NCBI GenBank assembly: GCA_012838085.1
Contig: DUPX01000043.1
Coordinates: forward strand, 1 to 44,708
Reading direction: 5' to 3'
DNA from: Eubacteriaceae bacterium
Lineage (GTDB): Bacteria; Bacillota; Clostridia; Eubacteriales; Garciellaceae
DNA: 44,708 bases
Of this stretch, positions 8,953-16,508 are shown one piece after another. The notes beneath the pieces were generated by a model that did no database searches, had not been told where the DNA came from, and was given only the letters and a program-made list of their open reading frames with translations. Each line of letters opens with the position of its first letter. The stretch's first letter is position 1. A program made the translations under genes and the position numbers.

Positions 8953-9288
8953 ATTAAATCACCTTTCGAATTTCTATTATGTACTATTATTTTTATCAAT
9001 TAGGGGGATAAACATTTAAGATTTCTCAAAATATTTAAAGGTAATTTTATCAAGTCAATTGCTAAAAAAATTTCCATTTAGCAAAAAAACAATATGGAAT
9101 TTATCCATATCATTAATTCTTTAAGACCTTATGGTCTAAAAAAAATAAAGAATTTTTCTTAGATACAATCTATTTGTCTTATGGCTTATAATTATGATAA
9201 TCTTAGTTTACAAATTTATATTATACCTATTAGCTTTTGTTTTATAAGCAGAAATATTCATGGATTATATTTAGGAAGGGGAAAAATT
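8953..9288. other. Divergent intergenic region with three consecutive hairpins
   Basis: This gap of about 336 bases separates the FtsH-like gene from the amidase gene. It holds three inverted repeats in a row: TTGCTAAA/TTTAGCAA (9059-9066 and 9077-9084), ATATGGA/TCCATAT (9092-9098 and 9104-9110), and AATTCTTTAAGACC/GGTCT plus TAAAGAATT (9115-9154, with eight A bases bulged on the 3' side). The last is followed by a TTTTTCTT stretch. I see no convincing sigma-A promoter for either gene, though both must start here. Confidence 0.5.
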
Positions 9289-10191
9289 ATGAAGATAATA
9301 AAAAGCACCAACTATATAACTTCATTTAGCAAAAAACATACACCAAAAGCTCAAATAGAGCTAAATCAGCCATTTATTATTGAAACCCGGGATTGTTATG
9401 GCAGTCAAATTAAAGACCACACCATTTTAAGAAGTCAAATTGACGGCAGTTTAATGAATCCTGCCACAGGACCAATCTTTATTAAAGAGGTATTTCCTGG
9501 AGATGTGATTTCCATTGAAATAATTAAAATCCAATTGAACAATAATGGATTAATGCTTACCTTTCCCGGTTTAGGACCACTAGGGGATTTGATAGTAGAT
9601 CAGCATACAAAGATAATACCTATAAAAGATGGATATGCTAATTTTAATAAGGATATTAGATTTTTTATAAGACCTATGATAGGAGTAATAGGTGTTGCTC
9701 CAATGGATAAAGAAATTTCTACTGAAGAACCTGGGGATCATGGGGGGAATATAGACACTAAGGAAATAAAGGAAGGAAGTAAGGTATATTTACCTGTATT
9801 TATTGAAGGTGGATTATTAGCTATTGGGGACCTTCATGGAGCTATGGGCGATGGAGAATTGTGTGGTATGGGGATAGAAATAGGAGGTAAAGTCCAAGTT
9901 AATATTTCTAAAGTAGATACAGGAACAATAAAAATGCCTATTGTGGAAACAGAAAAAGAATTTTTAATTATTGCTAGTGATAAGAATTTTGAAAAAGCAT
10001 CAAGAAAAGGAATATTATATGCTACCCAGATAATATCAGAAAAATTAAATTTAAACTTTGAAGATGGGTATAGGTTATTAAGTGCCACTTGTGATATAAG
10101 GATAAGCCAAATAGTAAATCCTTTATTGACATTAAAAGTTGCAATACCCAAAACCCTTATTCCAAATATATTTCCTTTAAATATTAAATAG
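9289..10191 (+). CDS. Acetamidase/formamidase family protein
   Basis: A soluble protein of about 300 residues of the FmdA/AmdA family, which releases ammonia from formamide, acetamide or related small amides. Family motifs are NPATGPIFIKEVFPGD, EPGDHGGNIDTKEI (metal-site region) and GDLHGAMGDGE. Length fits the short clostridial forms. The start at 9289 follows GGAAGGGG; an in-frame ATG at 9181 has no ribosome-binding site and would add a non-conserved stretch. The gene stands alone, and the next gene has its own promoter. The actual substrate cannot be read from the sequence. Confidence 0.9.
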   Translation: MKIIKSTNYITSFSKKHTPKAQIELNQPFIIETRDCYGSQIKDHTILRSQIDGSLMNPATGPIFIKEVFPGDVISIEIIKIQLNNNGLMLTFPGLGPLGDLIVDQHTKIIPIKDGYANFNKDIRFFIRPMIGVIGVAPMDKEISTEEPGDHGGNIDTKEIKEGSKVYLPVFIEGGLLAIGDLHGAMGDGELCGMGIEIGGKVQVNISKVDTGTIKMPIVETEKEFLIIASDKNFEKASRKGILYATQIISEKLNLNFEDGYRLLSATCDIRISQIVNPLLTLKVAIPKTLIPNIFPLNIK

Positions 10192-10201
10192 TATTATGGA
10201 A

Positions 10202-10272
10202 AGCTGTATAGATTATCTTCACTTAAATATAACAACAATGATATTAAGTTTATACTGGTAAAAAATACAGCT
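10202..10272 (+). other. Nested inverted repeats after the amidase gene
   Basis: AGCTGTAT (10202-10209) pairs with ATACAGCT (10265-10272). Inside it, ACTTAAATAT (10221-10230) pairs with ATATTAAGT (10241-10249) with one bulged base. A CATTTTTTTG stretch follows at once. It may end amidase transcription. Confidence 0.4.
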
Positions 10273-10287
10273 AAACATTTTTTTGTA

Positions 10288-10316
10288 TTGACAAGGAACC
10301 AAAAGTAATTTAGAAT
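10288..10316 (+). promoter_or_regulatory. Sigma-A promoter of the ylxM-ffh operon
   Basis: TTGACA (10288-10293) and TAGAAT (10311-10316) with a 17-base spacer. Transcription should start near 10323, about 30 bases before the ylxM start codon. Confidence 0.8.
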
Positions 10317-10320
10317 ATCA

Positions 10321-10344
10321 CTGTAAAGTAAATAACCTTTACAG
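10321..10344 (+). promoter_or_regulatory. Palindrome at the 5' end of the ylxM mRNA
   Basis: CTGTAAAG (10321-10328) and CTTTACAG (10337-10344) form a perfect 8-bp inverted repeat with an 8-base spacer. It begins at the expected transcription start, and its right arm runs into the ylxM ribosome-binding site (CAGGAGA). It could be a repressor site or a hairpin that hides the ribosome-binding site. Confidence 0.5.
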
Positions 10345-10353
10345 GAGATTACT

Positions 10354-10710
10354 ATGTTAAAAATTGTTGAGCTAACTTTGTTATTTGATTTCTATGGACA
10401 ATTGCTTACTGAAAAACAACAAAAGATATTTCAGCTATATTATAATGATGATCTATCCTTAGGTGAAATATCTGAAAACTTAAATATTACTAGACAGGCA
10501 GTATATGATATCTTAAAAAGGGTAGAAAATCTACTTACAAATTATGAAAAAAGATTAAAGTTAGTAGAAAGATATCTTATTGAAAGAGAAGAGATTAAAA
10601 AGGCAAAATTAATAATTTCTCAATATAAAAACAATAAAAAAATTGATAATGAGTTAATGACTGTATTGAATTATATAGAAGATATTCTTAATAACCTATC
10701 AAACCATTAA
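10354..10710 (+). CDS. ylxM: YlxM/p13-type DNA-binding protein of the SRP operon
   Basis: A 118-residue helical protein. The region LTEKQQKIFQLYYNDDLSLG followed by EISENLNITRQAVYDILKRV is a sigma70 region-4-like helix-turn-helix (about residues 18-60) that defines YlxM (UPF0122). YlxM proteins are coded next to ffh and modulate the signal recognition particle pathway; streptococcal YlxM binds SRP components (family knowledge). The ribosome-binding site CAGGAGA is good. ffh starts 14 bases after the stop, so the two are one operon. ftsY, the usual upstream neighbour in clostridia, is absent here. Confidence 0.93.
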   Translation: MLKIVELTLLFDFYGQLLTEKQQKIFQLYYNDDLSLGEISENLNITRQAVYDILKRVENLLTNYEKRLKLVERYLIEREEIKKAKLIISQYKNNKKIDNELMTVLNYIEDILNNLSNH

Positions 10711-10724
10711 CTAGGAGGATTGTT

Positions 10725-12062
10725 ATGGCATTTGAAGGATTGGCGGAAAAACTGCAAAACACCTTTAAAAAATTAAGGGGTAAAGGAAAAATTAATGAAA
10801 AAGATTTAAAAGAAGCTTTGCGGGAAGTAAGACTTGCACTATTGGAGGCAGATGTTAATTATAAAGTGGTTAAAGACTTTATATCCAAAATAAAAGACCG
10901 AGCAATTGGTTATGAAGTAATGGAAAGCCTTACACCAGGTCAACAGGTAATAAAAATAGTAAAGGAAGAGATGACAGAATTAATGGGTGGTACTCAAACA
11001 AAAATCGTCTTTTCCAGTAAACCCCCTACTATTATAATGCTAGTAGGTTTACAAGGGGCAGGGAAAACAACTACTGCCGGTAAACTTGCTGGTCTATTGG
11101 CAAAACAGGGTAAAAAACCATTATTAGTTGCCTGTGATATTTATAGACCTGCAGCAATAGAACAATTAAATGTGGTGGGCAAAAGCCTGGATATTCCTGT
11201 TTTTTCCATGGGCAATAATAATTCCCCGATAAATATTGCAAAGGCAGCTATAGAACATGCTAATAGTAATTTTAAAGATATAGTAATAATAGATACCGCT
11301 GGTCGCCTTCATGTAGATGAAGAACTAATGGATGAGCTAAAGGAAATTAAGGCCTCAGTATCACCAACAGAAATATTATTAGTGGTGGATTCTATGACCG
11401 GTCAAGATGCTGTTACAGTTTCCCAAAGTTTTAATGAGCAGCTGGGAATAGATGGGGTTATACTTACAAAATTAGATGGGGATACTCGTGGTGGTGCAGC
11501 CTTATCTGTAAAGGCTGTTACAGGAAAACCTATTAAATATGCAGGAATGGGAGAAAAGTTAAATGATTTAGAAAGTTTTCATCCTGATAGAATGGCTTCT
11601 AGAATTTTAGGAATGGGAGATGTCCTTAGCTTTATAGAAAAGGCCCAAGCTAATATAGATGAAAAAAAAGCTCGGGAATTAGAGAAAAAGATTAGATCTG
11701 AACAATTTACCTTTGATGATTTTTTAGATCAACTACAGCAGGTAAAAAATATGGGCCCCTTAAGTGATGTGTTAGGTATGATACCTGGAATGAATAGTAA
11801 AAAGCTTAAAGGTCTATCTGTAGATGATAAACAACTTGAACAAACTGAAGCAATAATCAAATCCATGACAAAGGGAGAAAGAATTAATCCTTCAATAATT
11901 AATGCCAGTAGAAGGAAGAGGATTGCCTTAGGTAGTGGTACAAAAGTTCAAGATGTGAATAAATTAATTAAGAATTTTGAACAGACTAAAAAAATGATGA
12001 AACAATTTTCCAATATGGGTAGAGGTGCCAATAAGGGTAAATTTAAATTGCCTTTTATGTAA
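10725..12062 (+). CDS. ffh: Signal recognition particle protein Ffh
   Basis: A 445-residue SRP GTPase that binds signal sequences of nascent membrane and secreted proteins together with 4.5S/6S RNA. The N domain covers residues 1-90. The G domain has GLQGAGKT (108-115), the DTAGRLH motif and the TKLDGDTRGG motif. The Met-rich M domain (about 300-445) contains GPLSDVLGMIPGM and the RNA-binding helix SRRKRIALGSG. Length is standard. The ribosome-binding site is AGGAGG. It lies in the ylxM-ffh-rpsP-khpA order common in Bacillota. Confidence 0.98.
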   Translation: MAFEGLAEKLQNTFKKLRGKGKINEKDLKEALREVRLALLEADVNYKVVKDFISKIKDRAIGYEVMESLTPGQQVIKIVKEEMTELMGGTQTKIVFSSKPPTIIMLVGLQGAGKTTTAGKLAGLLAKQGKKPLLVACDIYRPAAIEQLNVVGKSLDIPVFSMGNNNSPINIAKAAIEHANSNFKDIVIIDTAGRLHVDEELMDELKEIKASVSPTEILLVVDSMTGQDAVTVSQSFNEQLGIDGVILTKLDGDTRGGAALSVKAVTGKPIKYAGMGEKLNDLESFHPDRMASRILGMGDVLSFIEKAQANIDEKKARELEKKIRSEQFTFDDFLDQLQQVKNMGPLSDVLGMIPGMNSKKLKGLSVDDKQLEQTEAIIKSMTKGERINPSIINASRRKRIALGSGTKVQDVNKLIKNFEQTKKMMKQFSNMGRGANKGKFKLPFM

Positions 12063-12103
12063 TATATAAGAATTGATTTTCTATTTTAAAGGAGGTGGAC
12101 AAT

Positions 12104-12352
12104 ATGGCAGTGAGAATAAGATTAAAAAGAATGGGTGCAAAGAAAAGACCTTTTTATAGAATTGTAGTTGCAGATTCTAGGGCGCCAAGGGATGGTAAAT
12201 TTATAGAAGAGATTGGTTATTACAATCCTGTTTCTGAGCCCGTAGAAATCAAGATTGATGGAGAAAAAGCCCTTCAATGGATAAATAAAGGAGCCCAACC
12301 ATCTGATACAGTTAAGTCTTTATTAAAAAGACAGGGCATATTAGATAGCTAA
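12104..12352 (+). CDS. rpsP: 30S ribosomal protein S16
   Basis: An 82-residue S16 of standard length, starting [20 protein letters not shown] with the conserved [20 protein letters not shown] region. S16 binds 16S rRNA early in small-subunit assembly. The start at 12104 follows AAAGGAGGTGG; an upstream in-frame start at 12095 would add three residues inside that site. The gene sits between ffh and khpA, as in other Bacillota, and is probably read from the ylxM promoter. Confidence 0.98.
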   Translation: MAVRIRLKRMGAKKRPFYRIVVADSRAPRDGKFIEEIGYYNPVSEPVEIKIDGEKALQWINKGAQPSDTVKSLLKRQGILDS

Positions 12353-12378
12353 TTAAAAGTGATATAGGGGGAATTCCT

Positions 12379-12609
12379 ATGGTTAAATTAGTGGAAGTAA
12401 TTGCTAAGGCATTAGTAGATCAGCCTGATGCTGTTGAAGTTAAAGAGGTACAAGGAGAACAATCCATTATCATAGAGTTGAAAGTTGCTCAAGAAGATAT
12501 GGGAAAGGTTATTGGAAAGCAAGGAAGAATTGCAAAATCAATCCGTACAGTAGTAAAAGCTGCAGCAGCAAAAGAAAATAAAAGAGTAATAGTGGAAATT
12601 ATCCAATAA
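12379..12609 (+). CDS. khpA: KH-domain RNA-binding protein KhpA
   Basis: A 76-residue single KH domain with the GKQGRIAKSIRTVVKAAA loop and helix (GXXG is GKQG). This is the YlqC/KhpA family, which forms homodimers or heterodimers with KhpB and binds many RNAs; it affects cell division and elongation in streptococci (family knowledge). It lies 26 bases after rpsP, with GGGGGAATTCC before the ATG. A hairpin follows the stop. Confidence 0.95.
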   Translation: MVKLVEVIAKALVDQPDAVEVKEVQGEQSIIIELKVAQEDMGKVIGKQGRIAKSIRTVVKAAAAKENKRVIVEIIQ

Positions 12610-12633
12610 GAGTTAGGCATAGCCTAACTCTTT
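12608..12633 (+). terminator. Hairpin after khpA
   Basis: AAGAGTTAGGC (12608-12618) pairs perfectly with GCCTAACTCTT (12622-12632) over 11 bp with a 3-base loop. Only three T bases follow, so it may end some transcripts and let others read on into rimM. Confidence 0.6.
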
Positions 12634-12697
12634 ACATTAAATGTATAATGGAATTATTTATGTATAAGATAACTTTGTATAGAAAAGTGGTGAAAAA

Positions 12698-13213
12698 ATG
12701 AAAAAAAATGACTTTTTAAGGGTAGGAAAGGTATTAAATGTACATGGGATTAGAGGAGAACTTAAAGTGCTTCCTCTTACAGATGATATTAATAGATTTT
12801 ACTCCTTAAAAAATGTATTTATAGAAGAAAAGGATTCTTTTTTACCGCTAAGTATATCCAATATAAGGATACATAAAAACATGGTACTAATTTCATTTCA
12901 TGAGATTAAGGACCGCAATCAAGGAGAGAGATATAAGGGATTATATATAAGTATTGATAGAAAAGATGCAATAAAACTTTCAAAGGATCAGTATTTCATA
13001 GCAGATTTAATAGGAATATCAGTATTTTCCCCAGAGGGAATATTAATAGGTACAATAAAAGAGGTATTACAAACTGGGCCAACAGATATCTATGTAATTA
13101 AAACAAAGGAAAAGGATGTATTAGTTCCAGCACTAAAAGATATCTTTAAAGAAATTAATATCTCCAATAAAACTGCCCAAGCTGTAATTCCAAAGGATTT
13201 GATGGAATTATGA
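12698..13213 (+). CDS. rimM: 16S rRNA processing protein RimM
   Basis: A 171-residue RimM, standard length. The N-terminal half FLRVGKVLNVHGIRGELKV is the RimM beta-barrel, and the C-terminal PRC-barrel holds YFIADLIGISVF and VLVPALKDIFKEI. It helps mature the head of the 30S subunit and binds S19. The start follows AAGTGGTGAA. Its last four bases overlap the trmD start (ATGA), so translation of the two is probably coupled. Confidence 0.97.
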   Translation: MKKNDFLRVGKVLNVHGIRGELKVLPLTDDINRFYSLKNVFIEEKDSFLPLSISNIRIHKNMVLISFHEIKDRNQGERYKGLYISIDRKDAIKLSKDQYFIADLIGISVFSPEGILIGTIKEVLQTGPTDIYVIKTKEKDVLVPALKDIFKEINISNKTAQAVIPKDLMEL

Positions 13214-13947
13214 AAATAGATATATTAACTTTGTTTCCAGAACTTTTTAGAGATTTTCTAAACACCAGTATATTAAAAAGGGCAATAGATAAAGATTTAA
13301 TTAATATTAATATCATTAATATTAGAGATTATTCCAAGGATAAACATAAAAAGGTAGATGACTATACCTATGGCGGCGGGCCAGGGATGGTATTGACCCC
13401 CCAGCCAATATATGATGCCTATAAATGTATTGATACAAAAGATATTGATACACCCTGTATATATCTAAGTCCCCAAGGTAAAACCTTTAATCAGGATATG
13501 GCAATGGAGTTTTCCCAATATCCCCATTTAATATTTCTATGTGGTCATTATGAGGGGATTGATCAAAGGATAATAGATAAAATTGTTACCCATGAGGTGT
13601 CCATAGGGGATTATATATTGACAGGAGGAGAACTTCCCACAATGGTAGTTATAGATGCCATATCAAGATTAGTACCGGGGGTTTTAGGAAATGAAAATAG
13701 CTCCAATTATGATAGTTTTTCTGATGGATTGCTAGAATACCCCCATTATACAAGACCTTATGAATTCATGGGAGAAAAAGTTCCAGATATACTATTATCA
13801 GGAGATCATGAAAAAATCAGGAGATGGAGAAAGGGTGCATCCCTGATAAATACAAAGAAAAAAAGACCAGATCTTTTAAAAAAATATAATTTAACAGAGG
13901 AAGAAAAAGAAATATTGAGAAACTATAATGAAAGTGATTTAAAATGA
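13210..13947 (+). CDS. trmD: tRNA (guanine-N1)-methyltransferase TrmD
   Basis: A 245-residue TrmD, which makes m1G37 in tRNAs read with a G at position 36 and so prevents frameshifting. The SPOUT trefoil-knot motifs are visible: YGGGPGMVL, LSPQGK, LCGHYEGID and SIGDYILTGGELP. Length is standard. It overlaps rimM by 4 bases. The rplS promoter begins at its stop codon, so rplS can be made independently. Confidence 0.97.
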   Translation: MKIDILTLFPELFRDFLNTSILKRAIDKDLININIINIRDYSKDKHKKVDDYTYGGGPGMVLTPQPIYDAYKCIDTKDIDTPCIYLSPQGKTFNQDMAMEFSQYPHLIFLCGHYEGIDQRIIDKIVTHEVSIGDYILTGGELPTMVVIDAISRLVPGVLGNENSSNYDSFSDGLLEYPHYTRPYEFMGEKVPDILLSGDHEKIRRWRKGASLINTKKKRPDLLKKYNLTEEEKEILRNYNESDLK

Positions 13948-13976
13948 TTGTATATGATAGATTTCTATGATATAAT
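13948..13976 (+). promoter_or_regulatory. Sigma-A promoter of rplS
   Basis: TTGTAT (13948-13953) and a perfect TATAAT (13971-13976) with a 17-base spacer. The start of transcription should be near 13983, giving a leader of about 60 bases. Confidence 0.7.
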
Positions 13977-13982
13977 TTCAAT

Positions 13983-14045
13983 GTTATCCCGGGCGGTCCT
14001 CTATTTGTAAGAATAAGAACGTCTAGTAAGGAAGGAGGAACCAAA
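13983..14045 (+). promoter_or_regulatory. Possible ribosomal protein L19 leader
   Basis: The short leader can fold GGGCG (13991-13995) against CGTCT (14020-14024) with extra pairs inside, and contains GGGCGGTCCTCT. L19 leader RNAs are known upstream of rplS in Bacillota, where L19 is thought to control its own mRNA. I am not certain this sequence matches the described motif. Confidence 0.45.
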
Positions 14046-14387
14046 ATGAGCATAATTAAATCCATAGAACAACAACAAGTTAAAAAGGATATTCCAACTT
14101 TTAATGTTGGAGATACAGTAAAAGTTCATGCAAAAGTTGTGGAAGGTAAAAGAGAAAGAATTCAAGTTTTTGAAGGTACAGTGCTGAAAAGGCAAAATGG
14201 TGGATTAAAAGAAACTTTTACAGTAAGAAAGATCTCATATGGTGTTGGTGTTGAAAGAACATTTCCTTTACACTCTCCAAGAATCGAAAAGATTGAGGTT
14301 ACTAGAAGAGGTAAAGTTAGAAGAGCTAAACTTAATTATCTTCGTGATCGTGTTGGTAAGGCTACTAAAGTTAAAGAAAAAAAATAG
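14046..14387 (+). CDS. rplS: 50S ribosomal protein L19
   Basis: A 113-residue L19 of standard length, with [32 protein letters not shown] and [20 protein letters not shown]19 lies at the interface of the two subunits. The start follows GGAAGGAGGAACC. The gene has its own promoter and a strong terminator, so it forms a separate single-gene unit within the conserved trmD-rplS order. Confidence 0.98.
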   Translation: MSIIKSIEQQQVKKDIPTFNVGDTVKVHAKVVEGKRERIQVFEGTVLKRQNGGLKETFTVRKISYGVGVERTFPLHSPRIEKIEVTRRGKVRRAKLNYLRDRVGKATKVKEKK

Positions 14388-14412
14388 GGACTGTTTACAG
14401 TCCTTTTTTTTT
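14388..14412 (+). terminator. Rho-independent terminator of rplS
   Basis: GGACTG (14388-14393) pairs with CAGTCC (14398-14403) across a TTTA loop, followed by a run of nine T bases. Confidence 0.85.
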
Positions 14413-14451
14413 CCAAAAAGTATATACTAAAGAAAAAAGGTGTGAGTTAAG

Positions 14452-15294
14452 ATGGATATACAATGGTACCCTGGTCACATGGCGAAAGCAAAGAGATTAA
14501 TTATGGAAAATTTAAAACTAGTGGATATTGTTATAGAAATTCTCGATGCTAGAGTTCCAATTAGTAGTAGAAATCCAGATGTGGATAATATTATTGGCAA
14601 TAAGCCTAGATTGATAGTGTTAAATAAATTTGATTTATCCGATCCAACTATAAATAAGGAATGGGAGGATTATTACAATAAAAAAGGTATTAATAATATC
14701 TTTATAAATTCCATTACAGGAAGGGGAATAGATAAAGTAATTAATACCTTGGTTTTCATGATGAAAGAAAAAATGCAATCATTAGCCCAAAGGGGGCGAA
14801 AATACAAACCTATCCGCTGTATGATTATAGGTATTCCAAATGTAGGAAAATCTACCTTTATAAATAAGATTGCAGGCAAATCAAGTGCTAAAACTGGAAG
14901 TAAGCCAGGTGTTACAAAGGGAAAACAATGGATAAGGCTAAACCAACAAATTGAGCTATTAGATACACCAGGTATTCTATGGCCTAAGTTTGAAGATAAG
15001 GAGGTGGGTATTAGGCTAGCTTGGATTGGTTCTATTAAAGACGAAATACTTGACCAGGAAGAATTAGCCTTTAGACTATTAGATTTCTTAAAAACTAGCT
15101 ACCCAGCACTTCTTATAGATAGATATAATATAGATAATTTAGACAGGGAAACCCTTGATATATTAAATGATATTTCTAAAAATAGAGGATTCATTGTAAA
15201 AGGTGGCGAATTTGATTATTTAAGGACATCAGAAATGTTGTTAGATGAATTTAGAAAGGGTACAATAGGGAAGATTTCCCTAGAAAGACCATAA
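14452..15294 (+). CDS. rbgA: Ribosome biogenesis GTPase RbgA (YlqF)
   Basis: A 280-residue circularly permuted GTPase that acts late in 50S assembly (recruits L16 and others in Bacillus). The permuted order is visible: the G4 motif NKFDL (about residue 62), then G1 GIPNVGKS (about 125-132), then G3 DTPG (about 171). It starts MDIQWYPGHMAKAKR, the family signature. The C-terminal domain covers about residues 190-280. The ribosome-binding site is AAAGGTG. It follows the rplS terminator and lies 8 bases before the possible rnhB upstream start. Confidence 0.97.
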   Translation: MDIQWYPGHMAKAKRLIMENLKLVDIVIEILDARVPISSRNPDVDNIIGNKPRLIVLNKFDLSDPTINKEWEDYYNKKGINNIFINSITGRGIDKVINTLVFMMKEKMQSLAQRGRKYKPIRCMIIGIPNVGKSTFINKIAGKSSAKTGSKPGVTKGKQWIRLNQQIELLDTPGILWPKFEDKEVGIRLAWIGSIKDEILDQEELAFRLLDFLKTSYPALLIDRYNIDNLDRETLDILNDISKNRGFIVKGGEFDYLRTSEMLLDEFRKGTIGKISLERP

Positions 15295-15344
15295 GAATAC
15301 AGGTGACAAAAGATTTATATTTTTTTAAAAAAGTGGGGTATTTT

Positions 15345-16121
15345 ATGTTTGAAAAAAATAGCTTGTCAGAAATAAAGGAATATATTAAAAACTTACCTAT
15401 AGAAAGCTATCCTGAATTTATAAGCTTTTTACAAAAAGATAGTAGAAAAACTGTACAAAAATATGGGAATTCCCTACATAATAAATTCTTAAGCTATCAA
15501 AGAGAATTGGCTCGAACAGAAAAAATAAAACAATTTGAAAGACAGGCATATAAAAAGGGCTACAGACTAGTTGCAGGAATAGATGAGGTGGGCAGGGGCC
15601 CAATAGCAGGTCCCGTTGTAAGTGCAGCAGTTATATTGCCTAAAGACTTTGATGTATTGTACATAGATGACTCAAAAAAACTTTCCCCCCAAAGAAGGGA
15701 AGAACTATATGAAAAGATTTATAAAAAAGCTTTAGATGTAGGTGTTGGGATAGTAGACTCTGCATCTATAGATGATATAAATATTTACCAAACAACTAAA
15801 ATAAGCATGGCAATTGCTGTAAAAAACTTAAAATACAAGCCGGATTTACTATTTATAGATGGGATAAGGTGTGAAAATATTCCAATAAGACAAGTTCCTA
15901 TTATTAAAGGAGATAGTAAATCCATATCAATAGCAGCTGCCAGTATTATTGCAAAGGTGACAAGAGATAGAATTATGGAGGATATCCATAAAGAATTTCC
16001 CCAATATGCCTTTAATAAAAATAAAGGATATGGTACCCAGGAACATAGGGAGGCCATAAAAAAATATGGGATATTAAATATTCATCGAAAAACCTTTTTG
16101 AGAAAAATTATTGGGAGCTGA
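15345..16121 (+). CDS. rnhB: Ribonuclease HII
   Basis: A protein of about 258 residues that cuts RNA-DNA hybrids and single ribonucleotides in DNA. The catalytic motif GIDEVGRGPIAGPVVSAAVI contains the Asp-Glu pair, with DDSKKLS and the later Asp of LFIDG, and IAAASIIAKVTRD follows. The N-terminal extension of about 70 residues is usual in clostridial and Bacillus RNase HII. The ATG at 15345 gives the family length; a GTG at 15303 would add 14 residues and has a weak site. Either is possible, and it lies just after rbgA as in B. subtilis. Confidence 0.95.
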   Translation: MFEKNSLSEIKEYIKNLPIESYPEFISFLQKDSRKTVQKYGNSLHNKFLSYQRELARTEKIKQFERQAYKKGYRLVAGIDEVGRGPIAGPVVSAAVILPKDFDVLYIDDSKKLSPQRREELYEKIYKKALDVGVGIVDSASIDDINIYQTTKISMAIAVKNLKYKPDLLFIDGIRCENIPIRQVPIIKGDSKSISIAAASIIAKVTRDRIMEDIHKEFPQYAFNKNKGYGTQEHREAIKKYGILNIHRKTFLRKIIGS

Positions 16122-16125
16122 TAAT

Positions 16126-16485
16126 ATGGCCCAACATTTAAAAATTGGAAAAGTAGGAGAGCAGGAAGCAGTTAAATTCCTTAAGAAGAAAAATTATAAA
16201 ATTATAGATCAAAATTTTAGTTGTAAAATTGGTGAAATAGATATAATAGCTTATCAAAAGGATACTATTGTATTTGTAGAGGTTAAGACCAGGAAAAATA
16301 ATCTATTCGGTACCCCAGGTCAGGCAGTTAATAAATCTAAACAAAAAAAGATAATAAAAACCGCCTTATATTATTTACAATTAAAAAATAAATACCATGA
16401 AAATATTAGATTTGATATTGTTGAGGTATGGTTTGACAAAGGAATTAAGGATATTAATATTATTCCCAACGCTTTTTCAGTCTAA
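16126..16485 (+). CDS. YraN family endonuclease-like protein (UPF0102)
   Basis: A protein of about 119 residues with the restriction-endonuclease-like fold of UPF0102: GEQEAVKFLKKKNYKIIDQN, KIGEIDIIAYQKDTIVFVEV and VKTR. The E-x-D...E-V-K arrangement resembles a PD-(D/E)xK nuclease core, though the physiological role is unknown. The start at 16126 has GGGAG before it; a TTG at 16111 adds five residues inside rnhB. It follows rnhB closely, a common order, and converges with comM 23 bases on. Confidence 0.9.
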   Translation: MAQHLKIGKVGEQEAVKFLKKKNYKIIDQNFSCKIGEIDIIAYQKDTIVFVEVKTRKNNLFGTPGQAVNKSKQKKIIKTALYYLQLKNKYHENIRFDIVEVWFDKGIKDINIIPNAFSV

Positions 16486-16508
16486 TTAAATAACTTTCAT
16501 TTATCCCC

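Noticed and set aside
8804-9019. 71-codon plus-strand reading frame over the start of the FtsH-like gene
   Set aside because: It overlaps the N-terminus of the protease on the other strand and has no family resemblance.
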